A stretch of 64,000 nt of DNA from Phragmites australis (GCF_958298935.1 NC_084923.1:20994501-21058500), one strand, 5' to 3'; positions 1 to 12,300 are shown, numbered from the stretch's first letter. Made by a program: numbers and translations. The notes: generated from the letters alone by a model not told the origin.

Positions 1-372
1 TTATCTCTACTCTACCCGAACAGTTATCCTTCTTCCTCAAACACATCTTCTCTCAACCTCTCTCCTCTCAAGCAATCCCCTCCGGCGATTTTCAAGAGTA
101 ACCAAGGAGTTTCATCATCTCTCGTTGTTTCTCACTCGAATCCAAGGTCGGAAACTCCGGACTTCCCTATTCATCGACTCTCCGAAGTATTTTGCCCTAA
201 AAAGGTACTTTTTCGAAAAATCTCCCGATCTCTCAATGCCCTTCTCTAGAATCAATTTCCTTTGGTAGACTAGCTCATTATCCATCTTAGAACTTTTTGC
301 TCCAACAGTTTCATCTTTTGTTGGACGAATCTCCCAAAACCCTAAGCTTTTGGGTCTGGCTCGGGTTGACCA

Positions 373-398
373 GAGTATCCGGTGAACACCGGATACTC
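373..398. repeat. Perfect 12-bp palindrome with a 2-nt spacer
   Basis: The arm GAGTATCCGGTG is followed by AA and then by its exact reverse complement. The same core (CCGGTG, 2 nt, CACCGG) recurs as an array in the LTR at 3084-3640. Here it lies about 75 bases before the decayed ORF of the element. Confidence 0.85.
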
Positions 399-471
399 CG
401 GCATCTGTCAGAATCTCTGATACAGCTCTTTCATCAAGCATATCTCACGGCCTCTTAAATCCTTACTTCTC

Positions 472-2275
472 ATGTATCTCAGGGATCTCGATATGGCGGG
501 AGATAGATATGTGCAAGGTCACACATTTGAGAGAAAGAAGAAGCAAAAGAGTGATCTTCGTGCACAAGAGCTAAGTGCACCGGCACAATCTGAGGATAGT
601 GGCAGTGGGCATGCAAGTGGCGAGCGAGTTCGGAAGGTGGTAAAGAAAGTGAAATCACCTCAAGCCACTGGATGTGGCATTCGTCTTGAAGAAGACACTT
701 TTGATGAAGGGTCACAAAGAACCAATGTTGGTCCAGGCAGGACCAAAAATCAAGCTGGCAGAGGTCGAGAAAGTGGACGAGGAAGGGGATCAGCCCCTGT
801 GACAGCAAGAAGAGGTAAAAGAAGCATGCCTTCTTGAGAAGAGAGAGGCAAAGGTATTGCCATAGGGAGCAGCTCTGAGTCTCCTGATGCCTTTGAAGAA
901 GAGCATGAAGAGGAGCGAGAGGAGGATAATGTGATAGGGCCTCTGAAACTTCACAGACCTCCCAAAACAGCTTCATCATTTGATACTCCAAAGCAAACAG
1001 TCAACTACACGAAGCATGTTTCGAAGGTGAACTCTGAGAGGCACACAAATCCATTTGAATATGAGAAGAATGTCACTGACTACCATTTCTGGATTGATTT
1101 CCAATCGGACTTTTACGAGACGGTCATTCTCACCAAAAAGAAGCCTATAACCCATACGCAATGGATAGATTAAGACTATATGGCACAGAAGGATGATTCT
1201 GTGTTCAATGAGGTTATAGCTGCATGTGAGCACAAAAAGGTGAAGAACATCATGGCTTTCAAATATGATTGGTGGGAAGAAGTAATTGCACAATTATATG
1301 CCACGGTCTGGTTCGATGGAGCAGAAAATCCATTCAAGCATTGGATGACAGAAGGAGAGCAGTACAAAGTGAGCTTTAGAGCTTTTGCTCACCACTTTCG
1401 GTTTGATACTCGTGACACACATAAGGATCAAATTCACAACGAGCATCAACTCACTTTGGAAGAGTTAGGCTTTATGTATCTCAATCATGGAAGAGTTGAG
1501 TTTGGAAAACTCATCGGTATGAGGCCTTTCAACAGATGTTTGAACTCACTATTTTGACTCACATTGGCACCCAAAAGCGGAGATGCAAATACAGTGCAGA
1601 GTATCTCAAGGAATCTTCTCGCCTCCATGTCCAATGATCATGCACCTTTTAGCGTTGCATATTTTCTGTGGGAAGAAATATTCTTTACTTCAAAATCACC
1701 TGTCAAGAGTTGTGGGTACGCTCCTTACATCATGTCCATCATCGAGCGTGTATCCAAGAAGACTTTTGTGAAAGAGATCAAACACGAGCCATATCGTAGG
1801 AGGCCTCTGAATATCAAACCTCCATCTCCTTCGCCATCTCCTCCTCGTGTCCCCCCTGAGCACAAGGAAGATTGCTTCAAGACGTGCTCCACCATGATGA
1901 TCATCTTTTATAAAGAGCGCTCTCAAGGCCATCTTTAATGTGTGTACTCATAATGCCACTCAGATTAAAGAGCAGAATGCTAGACTGAAGAAGATGGAAA
2001 AGCGCCAAAAGGTAATGTATGCTTCAATGAACCTTCAGCCGCCCTACTCTCCTATTGCCTCAGACGAAGTAGAGAGTGCACCAGTTGAATTTGAGAATCT
2101 GTGGGCTTGGTATGATGAAGCCCAAGCGGCTGCTGAGAGCTCTCAAGTGCAACATGACGACGATTCCTCTAATGCCGAAGATGTCCCTACAACAAGCTCT
2201 TCTCACAATGGCAACAACGATGGAAGTGGGGATGACGACGACGGCAATGATATCTACGAAGAAAGCAGTGATTAG
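472..2275 (+). pseudogene. Decayed retrotransposon ORF, putative plant transposon protein (Transposase_32-like)
   Basis: A single ancestral reading frame runs from 472 to about 1930 and is interrupted by three in-frame stops (835-837, 1171-1173, 1555-1557). It then continues in the next frame (1940-2275) after a frameshift near 1930. The start is basic and low-complexity (RGRESGRGRG, AT-hook-like). The middle holds a folded-looking domain with many aromatic residues (FKYDWWEEVIAQLYATVWF, then HFRFDTRD, then FLWEEIFFTSKSP and GYAPYIMSIIERV). A proline-rich linker and an Asp/Ser-rich acidic tail follow. This architecture recalls the uncharacterised proteins annotated as putative plant transposon protein in grass retroelements. 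The family name is from memory; the continuous frame and its breaks are seen directly. Confidence 0.6.
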
Positions 2276-2743
2276 TCTCTCTCCTCTTTTTGGTGCTTGA
2301 TGCCAAAGGGGGAGAGATGTCAGTTTCTTTCTTTTTTCAGCTTTGAACTCTTATCTCTTCATCGCAGTTGGACATTGAGACATATCTATTGTTTGTGATG
2401 AACTATGTGGTTTGTTTAAAAATTTGTAAGACATCTTATGTTAGTGTGATGCTTGTCGAGCCTATCGTGCTTTATTTATTAGATTGAGTGTGATATATAT
2501 CTTGTCATATGCATCTTGAATACTTTTGTATACTCAATCATGCATCCCACGGATCCTAGGATATAGGGGGAGCTCTTGCAAAATTTTCTTTTACATATGT
2601 GCATTTGAGCTAAACTCGATTCTCAATCAATGCACACATTTAGGGGGAGCTCGCCATATCTTCTAGAATTCAAAATCCTTTTCATTCAGCTATCTTTTGT
2701 AAGCTTTAATCGTGTTATCATCAATCACCAAAAAGGGAGAGAT

Positions 2744-4440
2744 TGAAAGTGTACCTAGGCCCCGTAAGTGGGTTTTGGCTTATTGATGACAAAACGATTA
2801 AGGAACTAATATGTTTATCAAAGCTATGAACAGGTTTTAGTCTCAATTATGAAGACTCACGACGATTGACGCCCCTCGAAAAGAAAAGAGAAGCAGTGTG
2901 TAGTACTCAATAGGATTTAAATTGTTCTATATTTGAAATTGAGTCTAGGTTATCCGTACTATTAAGAGAGTTGCAATTGTTAGCTTTCATGGTGTCTCAA
3001 TGCTCAAAATAACCTTTTAGAACCAATAGTTGAGAGACACATTCACCCACGGACACCGAAAAAAATAGGCAGTGTGTATTGAGTCCGGAGTCTTCGGTGT
3101 TCACCGGATACTCCGGTACTCAGTGTTTAGGCTGGAGTCTCCGAGAAAGACTCCGCCAGAAAAGCCTTGGTTCCGAATATTTTTAATTGTCCAGAGTCTC
3201 CAGTGTTCACTGGATACTACGGTAGTTGGTGAATTTTTGGCTGGAGTCTCCGAGAGAAACTCCGCCAGGGGTGCCTTGGTTAAGCTTTTATTTTTAATAG
3301 AAAAAGACCGGAGTCTCTGGTGTTCACCGGATACTCCGGGTAGAAAAAGTTTTTGGCCGGAGTCTCCAAGAGAGACTCCGCCAGGGGTGCCTCGGTTAGC
3401 ATTTAATTTAAATGATCGGAGTCTCCGGTGTTCACAGAATACTCCGGTACCTGAAGAGGCCGGAGAGTCCGGCAAGTCTCCGGACTTTTTCTCCGTGGTG
3501 ACTAAGTCTGGTCCGGAGACTCCGGTGTTCACCGGAGACTCCGGGCAGTTCAACAGAACCGTAACGGCTAGTTCTGACACCGTTCTAACCCCGTTTTGGA
3601 TTTCAGGCTGGAGACTCCTGTGTTTACCGGATACTCTGGGGTAGATATGTCAGAACAATACCGGCTAGTTTTTTAGAGTGAGCTATATATACCCCTACAC
3701 CCCCTACTATTTATTGCTTGATGTTGCTGCTGAGCTCCACTTTCACAAAGCTTCCCAAGAGCATTTAAAAGCCCTCCAAACATCTCTAGTGCTTAATTTT
3801 GTGCCAAATTTGAGAGATTGTGTTTGCGAGTGAAGTTGAATCAATTGAGCATTGAGTTCATCATCGAGCATACATTGTGATCATTTCTCTTGAAGCCTTG
3901 GCTCCTAAACAGTAAGACATCGGCCGTAGAGCACCCAATCATTGTGAAGTGCCATGGGAAGTTTGTAATCGACATCGACTTGAGTAAGAAAACTAGCTTG
4001 ATCTTTGTGGTCGTTAGAAGAAGATAGGGTTGGAAAAGACCCGGCTCTTTGTGAGCTCCTTAACGGAGACGTAGGCACTTCTTCGTGAGTTGGCCGAACT
4101 CCGGGATAATTTGTTGTCTCATCTCTTGTGCAAGTTTTACTAGTTGTGTAGTTTTGGGATTTTTCCCATATAATTACTTTTTGTGATCATCTTGCTATTA
4201 ACTCTTGTTGTTTAGGCATTGTGCTGGTAATAGAACTAGTACTATCTTTTAGTCCTTAGTTATACTTGCTTAGCTTCAGTTGTTCTCGAGATCTTGTATA
4301 GACCGGATAATCCGGACTAGACCGGATACTCTGGACAGATCAGAGTATCCGACCTTCACCGAAGTATCCGGTATCTGTTTAATCCGCTGTTTAGTTTTAA
4401 TTTTTAGAAAAGACTATTCACCCCCCCTCTAGGCAACTTT
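2744..4440 (+). repeat. 3' LTR of the copia-type element
   Basis: The LTR starts with TGAAAGTGTACCTAGGCCCC immediately after the polypurine tract and ends near CACCCCCCCTCTAGGCAAC, a terminus shared by many grass copia LTRs. A TATA-like GCTATATATACCCC lies at about 3682-3695, where transcription of the element would start. The exact 3' border, usually CA, is uncertain by roughly 15 bases because the matching 5' LTR lies outside the window. The middle contains the palindrome array described separately. Confidence 0.75.
3084..3640. repeat. Array of six palindrome-bearing units inside the LTR
   Basis: Six copies of a motif reading roughly GGAGTCTCCGGTGTTCACCG, continuing into GATACTCCGG, begin near 3084, 3193, 3306, 3415, 3512 and 3605, at spacings of about 93-113 bases. 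Each carries the self-complementary core CCGGTG-TT-CACCGG or a close variant. Between copies lies a second conserved piece (GGAGTCTCCGAGAGAGACTCCGCC-like) that is itself a weak inverted repeat. The array sits 5' of the TATA-like site, the usual place for U3 enhancer repeats. Function as enhancer or hairpin is inference. Confidence 0.8.
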
Positions 4441-7147
4441 AAGTACATTCATTAAGGAAGTGGGCAGCCTTAACACTTAGGTATGTTTGAACATGTACAA
4501 CATTAACCCAAACCCCTGTATCATTGAGTGTCTCAAGATGGCGGTGGAAAGTGACGACGTAAATTAGTGAAGAAATGCCAGTTGTGCCAGTCAAGACTAT
4601 CAGGGTAAGATGGTTGTCGTCTCCGAGGTGGTGGTTGGAAGTTCTAAGGACGGGTACAAGGAAATCCAACATCATCTTCACGGTCATCACGGTCCTTCGG
4701 AGATGGAGGCCCCGGAGGGAGGGGCGAGGTGGCATGAAATCATCGTCGTCATCATCTTGAGCTATCATAGTAATAGCACGTCCTATTTCGTTGTTGGTGG
4801 GACACCATATCGATGTGGCGTGTGAACATCCTCTTGTAGTGTTGGTTGAACCTTCTCTTGTATGGCTGGTAGAACGTCGAGGCATTGGTGGTATGAAATC
4901 ATCGTCCGCATTGGCCTCGTCATTTTCAGGTAGAATAGTAGAGGACGCTCTTGTACCCCTTAGGTTCGCTGATCTTCGTTGTCTTCTACGCAAACCAGGT
5001 ATCACACCCCCGCCGAAGAGCATATGCATTGCTAAGAAGTGTGGGATTTCTTTGTTGATCAACTCTACGTCTTCTGGGATGCCTAACGCAGAAGAGGAGC
5101 ATTCGAATCAACGACAATAAGATAAGTACGGTGACCAAATAGAAAATGATGAACCTATATGTGGGATGTATACTGGTCGGGCAACATCGTCATCCTTCTT
5201 TGCCTCATACAAAAACCTAGCATAGAAGGATGGTCAACTGGTTCGCACACCCTGGAGTATATTTGGTGGCGCTCGTGCAAGAGGGCCTTAAGATCGTCAG
5301 TTGTTACATGTAGGAGCGGAGCGGTCAACGCAAAATAAGACGGTCTTGCATGCAATTTGGACACAGCTTAGATTAGGTTGCTCTCATTGAAGGGATCATC
5401 ATTCCCTCCATGCACAACCTGTAAGGAGGCATTTAGTGCTATATCGATCGTTGTATGTGTCCATAGATAGTCTGTACTAGAATATCCCACCATATATGTA
5501 TTGATCTTTGACTGCAACGTTCTTGCTCTGTACCAAAGTACGAATCGTTGATTATTTAATAAACATTAAACATGTATTAAATATCATAAATAATATATAC
5601 AAATACTTAATAAGTAATTCATAAATAAGTTATCTGTCCTAATTATTTGACATATATTATGTAAATTAAATGTAATTACTTTAAACTACAATGCATAAGA
5701 TATAGTACAAATGAGTACACAATATAGTGAATAACACATGTGTCATTAACAAGTGCAAGTGCACCGAACAACTGCACTGGCTCATTAACGACGATGACGC
5801 CACACGCAATCCCTAGGAGTGTAAGCGTTTGGCGGGTGTGTGGCCCTCATCCCAACGACCTGCGTTGGCCCCTGCCACGTGTGCTCTTGCTCATCATCAT
5901 CATCGTCGTGTCATGTTGCACCTCCACCGAACGTGTATCCAGAACCGTTTACTCGGCCCTGCATGTACCACGATGTAGGATCCTCATGCGGAAGTATGGA
6001 CGCGGTAGTACGTGCTTCGATAGAGTCCAGAATACCGAAGTCTCATCATGTTGGTACCATTGTGAACCCCCAGGTGCATCGGAATATTGGGGGTACTGGC
6101 CGCTTAGTAGTTCGGTGAAGCTACCCGCCTGTAATGCAGTAGCCCATTTAAAATCTTGTGTGTCGCTCCAGGTTGGCGTTTGCTGTGTGCAGTCAATGAT
6201 ATTCCCGTGATGAGTTGATACTACTGGTGGAGGTGTATGCATAGTCTGAGGAGATTGTGTCCACTGAGGGGCAGGGGACCCAGTGTACACTGCTCGAGAG
6301 CAGGAGTCTCCGTGAACTCCTCGGCTTCAGCACAAGAACGTGGCACATGATGGGTCACAGACGAAGTTGCCTCCCATGATTGTGCCTCACGGGCACTGGA
6401 CGAGCGCCTACTATACCCCCTCGAACGCGGGGCACAACCACCTAGACCACATAACATGGACAACAAGCGAGACCCTCTCGTCCTCATGTAGTCTCAGAGA
6501 GGGTTCCGATCTCTCCGTATTGATGACCCACTTGCTTCCCCATATGCTTGTTTCGCCTACGTATGCATTTCGTACCCCGCTTCAGTCTGTATTTGATGAG
6601 GGTCATATCAGTAATACGGATGTATAACTAATGAAAATCGTTAGAAGTACAGCATCACTTACCACCACATGAGAGAAGACGGGCACGATCCTCGGGGAAG
6701 GGTCTGGGGGCTGGCGATACGATTCCACTAAGTAAGGTGGCACATGTGTGGGAATGGTACCACAAAAGGTACTCTCAGTACGTGCCATCGTCGTATTGTC
6801 CCACAGGAACGACGACATCCACTGCACCTAACTCCGTCCACCTGTTTATGGGCTCCGCATTAATCTTAGATCAGTCATGCGTGCCTGCGTTCCCTTATGC
6901 GCTCCTCCTGTACGTGACATAAACAGTTATAATTTTGTAACATGGATCACCTAACGTAATAATGGTACGTACAATAACATCCGTAACGGCTATAGGATTT
7001 CCATCCGCAGCGGCTACAAAGGAATTGTTGCTTACCAGAGTTGACTCGGCTAATTCAATTTGGGTCGGTAGAAGAACCATTACCGAAGTTGTTGATGATT
7101 TCTTAGAAAGTAAATTTATAGGATTCTGTGTAAAAAGATTCTCGTAA
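4441..7147 (-). pseudogene. Fragments of a plant-mobile-domain (PMD / MAIN-like) protein gene, transposon-associated
   Basis: Minus-strand pieces in several frames look like one broken gene. Upstream pieces (about 6600-6850) read NAEPINRWTELGAVDVVVPV, then WYHSHTCATL and VPPYLVESYRQPPDPSP, as in the C-terminal half of plant mobile domain proteins. A Gln/Pro/Thr-rich linker follows (5949-6290: SPQTMHTPPPVVSTHHGN). The tail at 4439-5062 has Asp-rich and basic repeats (ADDDFIPPMPRRSTS and DDDDDDFMPPRPSLR), typical of the low-complexity ends of grass PMD proteins annotated as phosphatase 7 long form homologues. PMD genes are often carried by Mutator-like elements. No intact ORF or complete domain remains. 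Family assignment is from remembered motifs and is moderate. Confidence 0.45.
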
Positions 7148-7998
7148 GATCTTATCTATGTTATTCTTGTGATTCAATTGTTGTACTGAAGAAAAGATAG
7201 TGAGTGAACACGTGTCATAACAGGAAAAATAGTCTTTTATAGAACTAAATCCTATAGAATTTGCTTCCTATTTATTGGACCGGTATAAACAACTGTACCT
7301 TCACATATGCTAAGTTCGCCAGTAGAATTGGCTCATTGGCATGTGAACTATTTACAAATCTTAAATTTAGTGTTACAATTTGAGAGATAATTGATTTCGT
7401 AATCAGCAACAATGTGAAAATTGGGTTTGTATGCGTTGTTAAATAGGGGGGAAAAGGTCCAACTACTCAACATCATGTATTTTAATTATTTCCATTTATG
7501 AATATATTTGTTCAACACTCAACTTAGTGCATATTTTCAGACGCACAAACGTCCTTTCTTGTACTATGGTTTCTTAATTCCTCAGTTATATGGATTATAC
7601 TGAATGGATCAGTAATGTGAAGTACTCATCCTGTCCTATACTTTATATGTGCTATTCATTTTTTTCTCTGCTACCACCTTCCTAGAATTTGTTGCCAATC
7701 TGTTTTGTTCATACATACATAATCTTGTGTAATGCGGAACATATGGATCTCTAACTTTTGTACCAAATGTGTAGCTTCTATTATACAGTTGTAGGTATTT
7801 TTTTTAATCTTGTTGTTTTGCTTACCTACTGTTATAAAAAACTAGAGGTATTACAAATATAACGTAACCAAAACAAACATCCAACCCACACTAAAATTTA
7901 GATACCAAATAACCTTTAGTTTTTTACGGTCTAACATTTTTAAATCTACCATCTATAAATTGCCTTTTAGAATCTCAAGCTAAAACAAAAAGACCTTA
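7148..7998. other. AT-rich intergenic DNA, nothing recognised
   Basis: No coding signal, convincing inverted repeat or known motif was seen. The stretch contains ordinary AT-rich tracts and short T runs. Confidence 0.4.
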
Positions 7999-8289
7999 GA
8001 GCCTATTTATTTTAGCTAGAGATCGTGAAAAACAACTAGTAAATTATGGATTTTAAGAAACTAAATTGTAAAAAGGTAGATTGCACAATCTACATAAGCT
8101 AGTGGACGATAGTCGTTAGCGACCCTTAAATCGGTATCCCCCAGATTAAAGAGACTTCACGACATATTACTGAATTGATACAATCTAAAGACTAAATTGT
8201 TAAAAACTAGATTATATAATCTGTCTATTTATTTCGGTTTATAAGTTATAATCACAATCCACGATCAATAAAGTGAAACAAACATGGTC
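7999..8289. mobile_element. PIF/Harbinger-like MITE candidate
   Basis: The left end reads GAGCCTATTTATTTTAGCT. The right end, reverse-complemented, reads GACCATGTTTGTTTCACT, an imperfect terminal inverted repeat. Both ends are flanked by TTA (7996-7998 and 8290-8292), the target-site duplication of Tourist/Harbinger elements. The 291-bp AT-rich interior has no coding potential. Confidence 0.5.
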
Positions 8290-9052
8290 TTAATCTGGGC
8301 GCCTGCCGTGCAATCAAGACCGTTAAACGGGTCTCCAACGTGTTCCTGATTCACGGATTACGTCGGCTTGCGTGCATGGCTATTGGCTAGGAATCGCCGC
8401 ATATATCATAGCGGAGACTTGTTCATGTCCAAAACAACGAATAAAAAATAACAGACGGAGTATGCAGATCGATTGTGAGCTCGTGACAATATATTCACAC
8501 ACACAAAAAAGAAAGAAAAAAAAAGAAATGAAATAAGATGCAGAATAACCAACCGTCACAAGGTTCAGATATGGTTGCAAAAAAAACAAGGAGCGTTAGA
8601 CGAAACCATTGTAAGCACAATCTTTTTTAGCATCCGTACTCTGTTTCTGATGAAGGAGAAGATAAATTCAGTTTTACATTAATAACAAATGCATATGAGT
8701 AGACAGTTTGAGAGCGCTTGGGTCATGAACATCAAAGAGTGACGAATGTGCAAGGACGATAAGAATCCATCTTAACCTCTGAAAAGATATTACACTGATC
8801 CGACTGAATGCGCTACATTATAAAATCAAAGAAGCTACCATCTTGCTCATCATTTCACTGCAAATCTCCCCAGGACTCCTCAACTCCCTTCTGACAACAG
8901 ATTTCTCACTCTGCAAAAAAGATTTGAAGGGATGTACACCATAAGCCATGTTCAGAACCCTGCTTGCCCCCAAGATGGCTTCAGAGAAGCGCATTTGCCT
9001 GCTTTCTCGGCCTCAAACTCCCCCTTCGAAGCTTCAAGGAATGGCCGGAGCG
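8290..9052. other. Intergenic region 3' of the CLE gene
   Basis: This is the downstream (3') side of the minus-strand CLE precursor and probably includes its 3' UTR near 8900-9052. No other gene or repeat was recognised. Confidence 0.35.
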
Positions 9053-9343
9053 TCAGTTCCGGTTGTGTATCGGGTCCGAGCCTCGCCAGACTCTCCATTT
9101 GCTCATCTGCACCGCACCGACGGTCGTTGTCATCGCCACTGTGAACTGCTTCTTCGTTGCATCAATGCCGACTTTGACGCAGGCACCTGCTGTAGGCGCC
9201 ACGGCTGGCGCCTGTGCTGAATCAGGCCTCAGGACAAGCTCCTCTCTCCTCAGGCCGTTCACCATGGCAGCTGGGTGCAGCACCAGGAGACAAACAAAGG
9301 CTGAGAGGACAAAGAACCTCGAGCAGCGTCTTGTGTTTGCCAT
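9053..9343 (-). CDS. CLE signalling peptide precursor, CLE45-like
   Basis: This single-exon 96-residue preproprotein is of normal size for the CLE (CLAVATA3/ESR-related) family. The start chosen is the Met at 9343, because the following residues ([20 protein letters not shown] to about residue 30) form a signal peptide with a basic N-region and hydrophobic core; an in-frame Met lies 22 codons further upstream. The variable middle is Ala/Val/Thr-rich. The C-terminus carries the 12-residue CLE motif [12 protein letters not shown], followed only by RN and the stop. Arabidopsis CLE45 has [12 protein letters not shown], so nine consecutive positions match except for one W/R change, including the diagnostic GSDPIHN. 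CLE45 acts as a secreted peptide perceived by BAM3-type receptor kinases in protophloem; that role is inferred here. The two Trp residues in place of Arg are unusual. Confidence 0.88.
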   Translation of the reverse strand: MANTRRCSRFFVLSAFVCLLVLHPAAMVNGLRREELVLRPDSAQAPAVAPTAGACVKVGIDATKKQFTVAMTTTVGAVQMSKWRVWRGSDPIHNRN

Positions 9344-12300
9344 GTTGCTGCTCCTCAGGTGGAAACATGCAACTCCTGCCTGGGCTCTATTAGTTTGGTT
9401 GTAGTACAATGATCAATCACAGCAATGTCTTGTTTGTAGATATATCCCAGGCCATGCTGAGTCCAAAAGCACAAAGGGACAAGGGAAGCATGCCTAAGGC
9501 TGTCACAGAAGGTTCTGAGACCCTGACGGTTGAGGCACAGGTATATTTTGGCAAAGTCATTGGAGGGGAGGGGAGAGGCCATCTCAACAGACAAACCTAA
9601 ACTGGCAACGTAGGGGATAAGAGCAACAGCAAAAACCAAAGGCTTGCTTTAGTCCCTTGTTTGTCATCTTCTATATTTCAGTCTTCAGTAAAACCAGCAC
9701 TGAAGCACCCATGGAGATAGGTGAAAACAAGTGAGCAGTGGTGAGAAGCAGACAGGAGTACAGTGCAAGACTTCGTGCTTTTGTATGCTTTTCATTTTGT
9801 GTCCTTGCCATTCTTGCTAGAAGCACCCTTTTCCCTTTGAATCTTCCAAGGTGATCAAAGCTAACCATTCAAACTTAAAAGGATCTGCACCAAGTTTCAA
9901 TAGCTTCTTTTCTCACATTTTTCTATGTAGGCTAACATCCAATGCTTTACCTACTTTAGTGCAGAATGTACGGAGTGGTGAATCTTAAAGCATCAACAAG
10001 AGTTTTCGGGATCTGACGGGTGTGATTTCTTGCAGCTGTGTATGTGTGGACTGGTCATGGTCCAAGGATAGCATTTTCTTGGTGCCAAAGTGGAAAAAAG
10101 ATAAAACAGCAGCTAGCTTCTTTGAAGTAAAGATAAGGCCACCTTAGCTGCAAATATACTATTTATATACATGATTGTTGAACGTTGAGCACTTAGATGC
10201 AGAAAACCAGAAGAGAAACCATTATAAAGATATGCAAGATTATTCTAAGATCCCTACTTGTTAAGTGGGTAAGGGAGCCCACAAGATCTTCCTTGCTGCA
10301 AAAGAAAAGGAGGAAAATTAAAGGTAGGTGAAGGAATTTTCATGGTTTGGCCTTTTCTTTGGAGAGATTCTTAAAGTACCCATTTAATTAATATATTTTG
10401 AAAGCTACATTTAGCTATTGCTAAAGTGACCATGAATTAACAATTTGCAAAGCTCTCATCTAGGATGGCAAGTTAGCTGGTTACCTAAAAATTAGGATCC
10501 CAGGAGAAAAAGAGCAATCATATAAAGTTAGTTTATGGAAGCAAGTTAGGTCTAGACTACTAGATAGAAATGACATCACAAAATAACAAATAAAAAATTA
10601 CTTCTCTGCTAAGCAATAGGTAATGCAACATGGCAGGAATTAAAACATGAAAGCACTATGATCTTAGAGCTGATAACATATTGATCTGATCAAAGTAATG
10701 ATGATGCCCTGATTAAAGTAGAAACACTGTTTATTTCAAATGGCACAGTTATTTCTACTTTTGGTCGTAGATGGTTGCAAAGTTATAAGCTAGTATGCTA
10801 GTAAAGACATACAAGTACAGAACAAACCTGCCTTTACCAAAGATTGCATCGGATCTAATACATGAACTTTCCCCTCTCTTTAATATGAGCTGTTGTGAGA
10901 TATTGTTTGCATTTACTATCCATAGATAATGTAATCTAGAGCAAGTAATATTGATTATGAAACAACTTAGAGATTTTGTCATCTAAGCTATGAAACAAAG
11001 GGATTAGCAGAACAATAATTAATGAATATGATGATCTGATATATATGATGATCAATCGTCCATAATTTCATGTCCACCTAAGTAAATGATACAAGAAATT
11101 TGCAAATTTTGGAGGGAAATATCAGTTATGACTGTGAGCAAAGTTAGGCTACATGCCAGTGCTTAATTTACCAAAATATACTTTGTATTCCCCAGTACTA
11201 TTCATTATCATGAAATTTCTCTGCTATTTCTTCTTGAATTTGATTTGCCGTGCTGCTATTTTCAGTTAAAAAGAGACGTATTTAGCTAGACTGAGTTCTA
11301 CCATCTTAGCTATACAACTGAAAAATGTAGCTGGCACGCAATTATAAAAGAAGCTCAACAAAATAAAAAGTAAAAGAGAAATTACAACATGTTCAAACAG
11401 ACCTCCATACACTTGCTTATGCGAAATGTGAGCAATCTGTTCCAGTTGTGCCCTTGTGCTTTTCTAGAGAACATGCACTGATTCTGGATCTTCCTGTGAA
11501 ACGGTGGTGCTAGGTATCTTCGAGCTGTAGAAGGACGCTACCTTGGCTTGTCCATATCTGCAAAGAATCTCACCTGAACACCTGATAAAATTATGTGAAG
11601 AAATATCCTGGCATTAAATCAAGATTTCCAAAGGAATCGTTTCACAATGCTCTATGCCATGATCAAGCAAACTTGCAACTTTAGTCTAGTGCAATTGAGT
11701 TGAACGTACAGCCCTTACAAGCTATTAAGCTAATGAAACGTTCTTACTTAAAGTGCATAGGAAGCAAAAGCAGCATGCCCTGTCAGGTATGAAACATCCC
11801 CAGAGCACTGCATTCCTTGGTGTCTGATGGAAGCAGAGACTTTGCTTCCGGCTTCCGACACCATGCATGACCAGCTATCCTTGTATGCTGATCGGTACCT
11901 GCATACCATACACTCTGTGGCAGCAAATCGGAGATAGATGTATGCATCACCATCCACAATAACTATAGAAACCCATAGGCCAGACGCAGGGCCACAACTT
12001 GTTCCATGCATGCTAGCGTGGGAGCCATGGCTGCAGGAGCCAGATCACGGTTGCCTCCTCCCTCATGGCTCGTGACTGTTTGTTGAGGCATTCCATCGAG
12101 CAGATGGACGGCGCTCTCTATCAACACACGCACACAACGTAGGACAATCGTAGCACTGAGATCGAAGTGTCCACGAGCACAGAAGCACGTCGAACATTGA
12201 CCAGAGCTGCCCAGGAAGGCCCTCACCTCCCGATTCGTCGGCCGGATTGCTGGAATTTCTGGGCAGCTTTCTCCATTCCCGGAAGCACGGCGTTTACCTG

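Larger units (their letters stand above)
1..2743 (+). mobile_element. Internal region of an LTR retrotransposon (copia-type organisation), 5' end outside the window
   Basis: The stretch carries one decayed long ORF (472-2275) and ends in a polypurine tract at about 2730-2742, directly before an LTR that starts at 2744. After the ORF come several further purine-rich motifs of the form AGGGGGAG (about 2306, 2566 and 2641). Repeated internal polypurine-like motifs of this kind are known from the SIRE/Maximus lineage of copia elements, and the copia element at the right end of the window has a similar motif. No reverse transcriptase or integrase is visible here, so it is either a non-autonomous derivative or the 3' part of a larger element. 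The lineage assignment is inference. Confidence 0.65.
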
